Part shown: positions 14,807-19,620 of the stretch, piece after piece
How the letters are laid out: every line of letters starts with the position of its first letter
How positions within the stretch are numbered: the first letter of the stretch is position 1
Assembly (NCBI GenBank): GCA_002478145.1
Contig: DLMI01000140.1
Location: forward strand, 1-19,620
DNA length: 19,620 nucleotides
Reading direction: 5' to 3'
Source: Acidobacteria bacterium UBA7540
GTDB lineage: Bacteria; Acidobacteriota; Terriglobia; UBA7540
The notes under the pieces: model-generated
The model's database searches: none
What the model was told of the DNA's origin: nothing
What the model saw: only the letters and a program-made list of their open reading frames with translations
Translations under genes and position numbers: made by a program

Positions 14807-16276
14807 ATGACGCATGAAGACACCATCGTGGCCGTTGCCACGCCGCCCGGCCGCGGCGGCCTGGGGGTGGTGCGCCTGTCGGGAAGTCAGGCGATCGAAA
14901 TCGCCACCAGCCTCATCCGTTTCCCGAACTTGCCGCTGGAAACCCAGCGGGCCACGCTGGGCGAGTTTTGCGATCCGCAGGGCGGCAGGGTTCTGGACCA
15001 GGTTGTGGTCACTTGTTTCCGGCGCCCTCACTCCTACACGGCGGAAGACGTCGTCGAGATTTCCTGCCATGGCGCTCCGGTAATCCTTCGATATCTGGTG
15101 GAATGCTGCCTTAGCCGAGGGGCGCGCGCTGCCGAGCCGGGCGAGTTTACCATGCGGGGGTTTCTGAACGGGCGCATCGACCTGACGCAAGCAGAAGCGG
15201 TCCGCGACCTTGTCGAGTCGCGCACGCTCTACCAAGCCCGCGTGGCGGCACAACAACTCGAAGGCGCGGTCTCCGCTCGCCTCAAACCGCACAAACAAGT
15301 TTTGCTCGAACTCATTGCCAGGTTGGAGGCCGGCATTGACTTTGCCGAAGACGATGTGGCCGTGATGGAGTGGCAGGAAATACTCGCCCGCACTGGCAAG
15401 CTCCGCACGGACCTCGAGAGGTTGGAGCAAGGCTACGCCTACGGCAGGATTGTTCGCGAGGGACTGACCCTGGCTATTGTGGGTCGCCCGAACGTCGGCA
15501 AGTCGAGCCTGTTCAACCGCCTCTTAGATGAAGAGCGAGCCATAGTGACTTCGACTCCGGGGACAACACGGGACCTGGTGGCCGAAACCGCCAACCTCGG
15601 AGGCATACCGTTGCGTTTCGTGGATACGGCGGGCATCCGTCACACGAAGGATGAGGTGGAAAGGATCGGCGTGGAGAAGTCCTTTCAGGCCATCGCCGAT
15701 TCGGACCTGCGGCTCCTGGTGGTCGACGCATCCGAGGGATGGACCGACGAAGATTCGAATTTGTTAAGCAGAATGCGCCCACTGGGTGCGCTACTGGTAG
15801 CCTGCAACAAACTCGATCTTCCGCCCAAAATCTCGAGCGCGGATTTGGATACGTTCTTGACGGCCGACGCGGCTCCGGACGCATTGCCGGAAATTGGTAG
15901 GGGCGGGGTCGGCCCGCCCGCGGGAGGGCAGAGCTCTCCCCTACCAGAGGTGACTCCTGCGCAGGTTGTCTGGACCTCCGCATTAACCGGCGAGGGAATT
16001 CAAGAACTCGAAGAGAAAATCCTGGAGATCGCCGCACCGGCGCGCGACCTGGGCCCGGAGGGCGAGCTCATCACCAACTTGCGCCACCAGCAACTCCTCA
16101 GGGATTCGCTACAGGCGCTCGCCAAGGCCCGTCAGGCTGCCGAGCAAAACGTGCCCCACGAGATGCTTCTACTTGATCTGTATGAGGCCCTTCGCCCGCT
16201 CGATCAAATCACCGGCGCGACGTATGTCGATGACGTCTTGGATATCATCTTCTCGACGTTTTGCGTGGGGAAGTAG
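14807..16276 (+). CDS. mnmE: tRNA uridine-5-carboxymethylaminomethyl modification GTPase MnmE
   Basis: 489 aa. An N-terminal tetrahydrofolate-binding domain (DTIVAVATPPGRGGLGVVRLSG), a helical domain, and an inserted G domain with G1 GRPNVGKSS, G2 TPGTTRD, G3 DTAGI and G4 NKLD. The C-terminus ends in FCVGK, with the Cys typical of the family. With MnmG it modifies U34 of certain tRNAs. Between NKLD and the G5 region (WTSALTGEGI) there is an unusually long linker of about 45 residues, of which some 17 come from an inserted palindromic repeat (15896-15945). No mnmG follows; the cluster ends here. Confidence 0.96.
   Translation: MTHEDTIVAVATPPGRGGLGVVRLSGSQAIEIATSLIRFPNLPLETQRATLGEFCDPQGGRVLDQVVVTCFRRPHSYTAEDVVEISCHGAPVILRYLVECCLSRGARAAEPGEFTMRGFLNGRIDLTQAEAVRDLVESRTLYQARVAAQQLEGAVSARLKPHKQVLLELIARLEAGIDFAEDDVAVMEWQEILARTGKLRTDLERLEQGYAYGRIVREGLTLAIVGRPNVGKSSLFNRLLDEERAIVTSTPGTTRDLVAETANLGGIPLRFVDTAGIRHTKDEVERIGVEKSFQAIADSDLRLLVVDASEGWTDEDSNLLSRMRPLGALLVACNKLDLPPKISSADLDTFLTADAAPDALPEIGRGGVGPPAGGQSSPLPEVTPAQVVWTSALTGEGIQELEEKILEIAAPARDLGPEGELITNLRHQQLLRDSLQALAKARQAAEQNVPHEMLLLDLYEALRPLDQITGATYVDDVLDIIFSTFCVGK
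15896..15945. repeat. GTAGGGGCGG palindromic repeat inserted in frame within mnmE
   Basis: A 50-bp element starts with GGTAGGGG and ends with CCCCTACC, perfect 8-bp inverted ends. Inside is a GGGCGGG / CCCGCCC stem (15901-15919). The reading frame continues through it, giving GRGGVGPPAGGQSSPLP in the linker between G4 and G5 of MnmE. The first ten bases after the initial G match the yidD-yidC repeat. Confidence 0.65.
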
Positions 16277-16296
16277 CGCAGGTCCCGCTCTCCGGA

Positions 16297-16417
16297 CCCA
16301 GTCCTTCTTCCCCACCTACCACCTACCAGACACCTGACTCCCGAACCCAGCCCTTCTTCCCCACCTACCACCTGCGGCCTACCACCTACCGCCAACGACC
16401 TACCACCTACCAGACAC
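16297..16417. repeat. ACCTACC-rich direct repeat array downstream of mnmE
   Basis: Two 28-bp near-identical units (16297-16324 and 16346-16373, differing only at the sixth base) repeat with a 49-bp period. A 20-bp stretch, ACCTACC twice plus AGACAC, occurs at 16314-16333 and 16398-16417. The sequence is low-complexity and non-coding. The full gap 16277-16866 holds this array, the 24-bp repeats, a hairpin and a promoter, and no convincing gene. Confidence 0.65.
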
Positions 16418-16427
16418 TAACTACCTG

Positions 16428-16543
16428 TGTTTTCAATAATATTCCCGCTTTTAACGGCTAAGTGACTTTGTTTTCAAAGACATTCCCGCTTTGCCCTGAG
16501 CTTTGGAAAGACGACCCTTTGTTTTCATAGACATTCCCGCTTA
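16428..16543. repeat. Three 24-bp direct repeats, possible transposon-end array
   Basis: Copies at 16428-16451, 16469-16492 and 16520-16543 share TGTTTTCA followed by ATTCCCGCTT after eight variable bases. Copies 2 and 3 match at 22 of 24 positions, copies 1 and 2 at 21 of 24. Starts are 41 and 51 bases apart. Multiple spaced terminal repeats are known for IS21-type elements; no transposase gene is present here, so this would be a leftover end. A protein-binding array of another kind is possible. Confidence 0.55.
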
Positions 16544-16660
16544 GTTCGCTCACTTTTTGAATTTCTATGGTCGTCGTGGCAAAGGGTAGGCAGGGACAAA
16601 TGGTCGATATGAAAAGAAGGATGAGGGAGTCATCCGGGAAGTCTCGGCGGTCATGGCAGA

Positions 16661-16687
16661 ATAGCCTAGCATCACACGCTAGGCTAT
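16661..16687. other. 10-bp perfect hairpin upstream of the PIN module
   Basis: ATAGCCTAGC and GCTAGGCTAT pair perfectly around a 7-nt loop. There is no T-run, so a standard terminator is unlikely. It lies 180 bp upstream of the 51-aa gene and may mark an element boundary or an operator. Confidence 0.5.
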
Positions 16688-16831
16688 CATATGAAACGTA
16701 GGTAGTCAAGAGTCCTTCCTGAGGTGTGTTGGCAGCTCGCGCCGGGGGTGGCCACGCACTACGCGCCTTTTGCTACGGGTTTGGCGTGGTGGTTGGCATG
16801 TTTCGCCCGTTTTGCATGATACTGGCGGTGT

Positions 16832-16860
16832 TTTTCATACTCGCTGAACCGTGATATCAT
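16832..16860 (+). promoter_or_regulatory. Promoter of the 51-aa/PIN pair, probably leaderless
   Basis: TTTTCA (16832-16837), a 17-bp spacer and TATCAT (16855-16860) give a promoter whose -10 ends only six bases before the ATG at 16867. No Shine-Dalgarno precedes that ATG. Transcription would start at or next to the start codon, so a leaderless mRNA is inferred. Confidence 0.5.
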
Positions 16861-16866
16861 CTCAAT

Positions 16867-17022
16867 ATGGCCAAGAAAAACGTTAGGTTTACTGCGGTCA
16901 AAACTGTGACCAAACCCGCCACTGTTAGGTTTAAGACTAAGTCAGGCGAAACAGTGTCTTTCAAGGCGCTCAAGACCTTCAGAATGAAAGAGGACGTTCA
17001 CTTCCGCGCCAGAAAAAAATGA
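16867..17022 (+). CDS. 51-aa basic protein upstream of PIN nuclease, putative antitoxin
   Basis: 51 aa, very basic, beginning MAKKNVRFTAVKTV and containing VRFKTKSGETVSFKALKTF, which reads like a small beta-strand-rich fold. I do not recognise a named family. Its TGA overlaps the ATG of the PIN gene (ATGA), so the two are surely co-translated. By analogy with PIN toxin operons it may be the antitoxin, yet it has no ribbon-helix-helix or AbrB signature, and its strong positive charge would also suit nucleic-acid binding. Local base use is richer in A and T than in the mnmE cluster. Confidence 0.75.
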   Translation: MAKKNVRFTAVKTVTKPATVRFKTKSGETVSFKALKTFRMKEDVHFRARKK

Positions 17023-17510
17023 AACGTATCTATTTAGATAGCAATATTCTGATTGCATACTACTCGACAGATAAGGCGGAAGAGCCCAAGAAGAAGATGG
17101 TAGAAAATGCCTTAGCCGTCTTCGCCGAGCTAAAGGACGTTCAGCTTTGTACTTCCATGTGGACGGTAACCGAGATGGTCAATATCTTGGTTTCTCAGAA
17201 AAGGATGGATCGCGGCACTGTTGCCGAAATCGAGAGTCAACTTGTTAGCGAGAGGCGTCTTGCTAACCTTAAGATATATTTCGCTGAGGTCAGCCCCCAA
17301 AAGGACTACGACTTTGCAGAATTCTTCTACCACGTGCGACAAAGTATCCTGAAGTACCACTCCGGAGTCGGAGACGTAATCCACAGCGTCATCATGAAGA
17401 ATAATGGCATCACCGAAATCTTGACGTTTGACGAAAAGGATGACTTCAAGCAGATACCAGATTTAACTGTGCTCCATCCAAAAGACATTAAGATTGAACG
17501 ATTAGGCTAA
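17019..17510 (+). CDS. PIN-domain ribonuclease, putative toxin
   Basis: 163 aa, slightly longer than typical VapC (about 130-145). The four acidic positions of a PIN active site are present: D7 in YLDSNILIAYY, E52 in TVTEMVN, D119 in GVGDVIHSVIM and D138 in TFDEKDDF. It is expected to cleave RNA with Mg2+. The gene overlaps the preceding 51-aa frame by four bases. Complete, with no internal damage, unlike the PIN fragment at the left edge of the window. The toxin role is inferred from the operon; a housekeeping nuclease is less likely. Confidence 0.85.
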   Translation: MKRIYLDSNILIAYYSTDKAEEPKKKMVENALAVFAELKDVQLCTSMWTVTEMVNILVSQKRMDRGTVAEIESQLVSERRLANLKIYFAEVSPQKDYDFAEFFYHVRQSILKYHSGVGDVIHSVIMKNNGITEILTFDEKDDFKQIPDLTVLHPKDIKIERLG

Positions 17511-17566
17511 ACTCTAGGCACAGCGATGTTGCCATCAATTCTGCACCTTCACTCTCTCCGATTCAC

Positions 17567-17596
17567 CGCAGACATGCAAACTACAGCATGTCTGCG
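17567..17596. other. 11-bp perfect hairpin downstream of the PIN gene
   Basis: CGCAGACATGC and GCATGTCTGCG pair perfectly around an 8-nt loop, 56 bases after the PIN stop. No T-run follows. Together with the hairpin at 16661-16687 it brackets the PIN module. It may end or stabilise the transcript. Confidence 0.55.
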
Positions 17597-17771
17597 CCAC
17601 CCGGCGGCACTGCCGAGGGCCGCGACAGGGAGGCAAATATCAAGGTTAAGCGCAACGTGGCAAAGCCGGCCAGCGCCGACAAACAGGCCACGCTTTGAAC
17701 AGGGCCAGCACCAGAACCCGCCACCCGCGGCGAGCAGGCGTAGCGCAGACGTCTTCTCTAGGTCGGGGCTC

Positions 17772-17807
17772 TTTGGGGGATTCTTGGACGAACCGGGGAC
17801 CCCCAAA
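17772..17807. other. Long-loop hairpin in the 17511-18012 gap
   Basis: TTTGGGGG (17772-17779) and CCCCCAAA (17800-17807) form an 8-bp stem with a 20-nt loop. The 500-bp gap around it has no convincing gene: its longer open frames are rich in Pro, Arg and Ser and lack start signals. The promoter for the next operon lies just downstream. Confidence 0.35.
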
Positions 17808-17838
17808 TCGGGTCCGCGCTATTTCGCTGGGTGGAAAG

Positions 17839-17867
17839 TTGCTGGAGATGGAAGAAGTCGTTACAAT
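17839..17867 (+). promoter_or_regulatory. Candidate promoter of the HTH-HTH-HEPN operon
   Basis: TTGCTG (17839-17844), a 17-bp spacer and TACAAT (17862-17867, five of six to consensus) lie about 145 bases upstream of the first gene. The -35 is weak, which would fit a promoter needing or receiving regulation. Confidence 0.35.
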
Positions 17868-18012
17868 GGAAGCAGTCGCCGCCCCGGCTCGCCGCCGGCA
17901 GTTTTGTCTTAGGCCAGCGAGGACCGGGATTACCCGGCTCGACCTGAACGGGAGGTAGCCGCCTTCTCTCGACGCCACATCCATCCCAAGCGCAACTGAG
18001 GAGGAACATCAA

Positions 18013-18312
18013 ATGGCAAAGACACACGCAAAAGCCACAGTTATTGAAATCCCATTGGTGGAAAACTTACTTCAACAAATCGCACATTGCCTTGCTTATC
18101 TTGTACTTCAGACAGATGCCTTGAAAGGCAAGTCGAATAACGATCTCATACCCCTATTGGCGGGCCTCGGCTTTGACAGAGGTTCCATCGCTTCAGTTCT
18201 CCAGACCACAGCCGGAACGGTGTCTGTCCGCCTGTCACAGCTAAAGGCCAAGTCGGAGGGCAAAAGCGCATCCAAAGGGAAATCCGAGAACCAAGGCACT
18301 ACTGGAGAGTAG
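18013..18312 (+). CDS. Small helix-turn-helix protein (sigma region 4-like), first gene of HEPN cluster
   Basis: 99 aa. An N-terminal helical part (VENLLQQIAHCLAYLVLQTD) is followed by a helix-turn-helix resembling sigma-70 region 4 at ~47-76 (LLAGLGFDRGSIASVLQTTAGTVSVRLSQLK) and a Lys/Ser-rich tail. The strong ribosome binding site GAGGAGG seven bases before the ATG fixes the start. It is clearly related to the next gene: both have PLL-x2-LGF-x4-IA-x5-TA-x2-V-x-VRL. It lacks core-binding regions of a sigma factor, so it is not a complete one. Likely a DNA-binding regulator or antitoxin of the cluster; function unproven. Confidence 0.85.
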   Translation: MAKTHAKATVIEIPLVENLLQQIAHCLAYLVLQTDALKGKSNNDLIPLLAGLGFDRGSIASVLQTTAGTVSVRLSQLKAKSEGKSASKGKSENQGTTGE

Positions 18313-18338
18313 TTCAAGAACTTACCTGGAGGTCTCCG

Positions 18339-18572
18339 ATGAGCGACGAAACGAACCTGGTAGAAATCAACCGCAAGTTGGACACACTGATTAGGCTTAC
18401 CGCCTACCGGACCGTCGGGACAATGACCCTCTCTCAAGGCGCGCCACTTCTGCGTAGGCTGGGCTTCACGGCGTCGGAAATCGCGGCTATCTACGACAGC
18501 ACTGCAAACGCCGTGAATGTCCGACTAGCCGAGGCGAGGAAGAAAAAGAAGGACAAGTCGAAAGGGGTATAG
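18339..18572 (+). CDS. Small helix-turn-helix protein, paralogue of preceding gene
   Basis: 77 aa. It begins with a short helix (LVEINRKLDTLIRLTAY) and has the same sigma region 4-like helix-turn-helix at ~36-66 (LLRRLGFTASEIAAIYDSTANAVNVRLAEAR), ending in a Lys-rich tail (KKKKDKSKG). GGAGG six bases upstream supports the ATG. It lies 26 bp after its paralogue and 3 bp before the HEPN gene, so the three genes form one operon. The pair may form a heterodimer, or one may regulate and the other act as adaptor; this is inference. Confidence 0.85.
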   Translation: MSDETNLVEINRKLDTLIRLTAYRTVGTMTLSQGAPLLRRLGFTASEIAAIYDSTANAVNVRLAEARKKKKDKSKGV

Positions 18573-18575
18573 CCT

Positions 18576-19328
18576 GTGATTGACCGCAATGTCAGGCGCG
18601 GGCTCTTCGACAAACTGAAAGTTTCGCCTCAAGCATTGAGTCAACGGGCCAGGCGCCTGAAGGACAAATATGGCCCGATGACCACCGACGAAGCAGTCTA
18701 CGTCATTGCTCACCTCGAGGGGATAGACCTTGCAAGGTACTTGTCGCTTGAAACCCTTGACCGTATTCGCTCTCTGGTCCCCAGAGATATAAAACCCCAC
18801 CCGGCCGTGTCTCAGGGTGCCCCGCGAGAGGCAATCTCAGCAAAGAAGCGGAAAACCGCTATATCCTATCCTTTGGTAAAAGAAAGCTTCATCCACCAAG
18901 CAGTTGTCATCGGGGAGGAAGCATTTCCGCAAATTGTCGTACTTGAGAATTCGATACGCGCCCTGATTGAGCGGACACTTTCAGCAATAAGGGCAGACTG
19001 GTGGACATCTCTCGTCCCACCCAACGTACAGAAAAACGTTCAGCGGACCACGAACAAAGAGAAAAAGTACCCCTATCGCGAAAAGCGCGGCAGCAAGCCC
19101 CTGATGTATTGCAACTTCGCAGACCTCAAAGAAATAGTGATAGCTAACCATTCGGCGTTTCGCAATGTGATAGTTGACCCTGGATGGTTCGAGGCCAAAA
19201 TGGGCGAGGTGTATATGGCGCGCAACAATTTGGCGCATAGCATTCTGCTCACAAAAGACGACACGGCGCGCATCGCTTTGTTTTATAGGGATTGGGCAAG
19301 GCTGCTTGAAGCCGCTGGTATCAAGTAA
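18576..19328 (+). CDS. Swt1-like HEPN-domain protein, putative RNase effector
   Basis: 250 aa. The N-terminal ~70 residues look like a small helical DNA- or protein-binding domain (LSQRARRLKDKYGPMTTDEAVYVIAHLEGIDLARYL). The C-terminal half matches Swt1-type HEPN: an initial helix LENSIRALIERTL, WWTSLVPPNVQKNV, a charged stretch, then YCNFADLKEIVI, WFEAKMGEV and the motif RNNLAH (R216-x4-H221), the R-x4-6-H active site of HEPN ribonucleases, then FYRDWARLL. GTG start at 18576, AAGGGG upstream. No membrane segment. The role as toxin or defence effector is inferred from the domain and the small HTH partners; the domain itself is a confident call. Confidence 0.85.
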   Translation: MIDRNVRRGLFDKLKVSPQALSQRARRLKDKYGPMTTDEAVYVIAHLEGIDLARYLSLETLDRIRSLVPRDIKPHPAVSQGAPREAISAKKRKTAISYPLVKESFIHQAVVIGEEAFPQIVVLENSIRALIERTLSAIRADWWTSLVPPNVQKNVQRTTNKEKKYPYREKRGSKPLMYCNFADLKEIVIANHSAFRNVIVDPGWFEAKMGEVYMARNNLAHSILLTKDDTARIALFYRDWARLLEAAGIK

Positions 19329-19349
19329 CATCATTTGGGCACGGCGGCC

Positions 19350-19547
19350 GGGTGGCGCATACATGCTGCTGTTTGGCATGTGTGCGATCAGTGAACGCCC
19401 AGCCGGAGCCGGGCCCGCTGACAGGAATGGCCCAAGCCGATGGCTCTTGAACGGCGCGAGAGTCCGAAGCCATTATTGTCATGCTGTGCTGCCACCACCC
19501 CTTTTTACATCGCACACATCGCAAAGGACGCGACGTATGCGCCACCC
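19350..19547. repeat. Pair of 39-bp imperfect inverted repeats
   Basis: 19350-19388 and the reverse complement of 19509-19547 match at 30 of 39 positions; the first 13 (GGGTGGCGCATAC) and last 11 (ATGTGTGCGAT) are identical. Each copy can also fold on itself, CGCATAC pairing with GTGTGCG. The interval of 198 bp directly follows the HEPN gene. It could be a MITE-like insert or a duplicated gene end; both copies translate as GGAY..xFxMCA. Confidence 0.55.
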
Positions 19548-19620
19548 CGCCTCACCAAGCGATAGAAGGCTTTCAGTTTGTCTTCAGGTTTATGGGGTTT
19601 GCGGATTCCGGGGCAAGGTG
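19505..19620 (-). CDS. Possible 3' end of a gene running off the right edge
   Basis: On the minus strand the frame from the window edge reads KPHKPEDKLKAFYRL then VRRGGAYVASFAMCAM and stops at 19505-19507. The composition is protein-like, and the family is not recognised. The beginning lies outside the window. Because the end coincides with the right inverted repeat, it may be repeat sequence and not a gene. Confidence 0.3.
   Translation of the reverse strand, partial: PCPGIRKPHKPEDKLKAFYRLVRRGGAYVASFAMCAM

Noticed and set aside
14642..15430. 262-aa open frame opposite mnmE and jag
   Set aside because: It spans two confidently identified genes on the other strand and shows no family features.
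16458..16709. 83-aa minus-strand frame containing SGNVYENKG and SGNVFENKV
   Set aside because: The apparent peptide repeat is only the translation of the 24-bp DNA repeats; the rest is not protein-like.
17588..17698. 36-aa frame starting MSAPPGGTAEGRD in the gap after the PIN gene
   Set aside because: It has no ribosome binding site, and its ATG lies within the stem of the 17567-17596 hairpin.
17526..17912. 128-aa plus-strand frame in the 17511-18012 gap
   Set aside because: It is rich in Pro, Arg, Ser and Ala, lacks a start signal and resembles no family; overlapping frames on the other strand are equally open.
19321..19545. 74-aa minus-strand frame at the right edge
   Set aside because: It runs through both inverted repeats in a frame different from the more protein-like partial gene and has no ribosome binding site.

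Overview
The window looks like a chromosomal segment of a Gram-negative, moderately GC-rich bacterium, most likely an acidobacterium or close relative. This is inferred from the gene content: a dnaK/dnaJ/hspR heat-shock locus, a Kdo hydroxylase (which implies Kdo-containing lipopolysaccharide), QueF, and the rpmH-rnpA-yidD-yidC-jag-mnmE block. No rRNA, tRNA or CRISPR array was seen.

Left part (1-9030, mostly minus strand). The left edge carries a PIN-domain ORF lacking its N-terminus, then a non-coding stretch with a row of hairpins. Next, in reverse, come ribosomal protein S1, an HU-type DNA-binding protein and a HIT-family hydrolase (probably one operon), a DnaC/DnaI-like ATPase, and the heat-shock locus dnaK - small CxxC protein - MntA nucleotidyltransferase - broken HepT - dnaJ - hspR. 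A decayed MNT/HEPN toxin-antitoxin pair therefore sits between dnaK and dnaJ, and no grpE is present. The dnaK promoter contains an imperfect HspR (HAIR-like) operator over its -35 and spacer.

Middle part (9030-16280). QueF is divergent from dnaK and preceded by a terminator-like hairpin. Two small minus-strand proteins and a Kdo hydroxylase follow. Divergent from the hydroxylase is the conserved rpmH-rnpA-yidD-yidC-jag-mnmE cluster, with tightly packed genes and GTGA overlaps. rpmH and yidD are easy to miss because they are short and use TTG and GTG starts. A GTAGGGGCGG-type palindromic repeat occurs between yidD and yidC and again, in frame, inside mnmE.

Right part (16280-19620) is accessory. 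It begins with low-complexity ACCTACC repeats and three copies of a 24-bp direct repeat resembling a transposon-end array. Next is a two-gene module (51-aa basic protein plus PIN nuclease, overlapping by ATGA, apparently leaderless) bracketed by two strong hairpins. It is followed by a three-gene cluster: two related small helix-turn-helix proteins and a 250-aa protein with an Swt1-like HEPN domain and an intact RNLAH-type R-x4-H motif. This cluster is the best candidate in the window for an undescribed toxin-antitoxin or defence system. The right edge holds a pair of 39-bp inverted repeats and possibly the 3' end of another gene.
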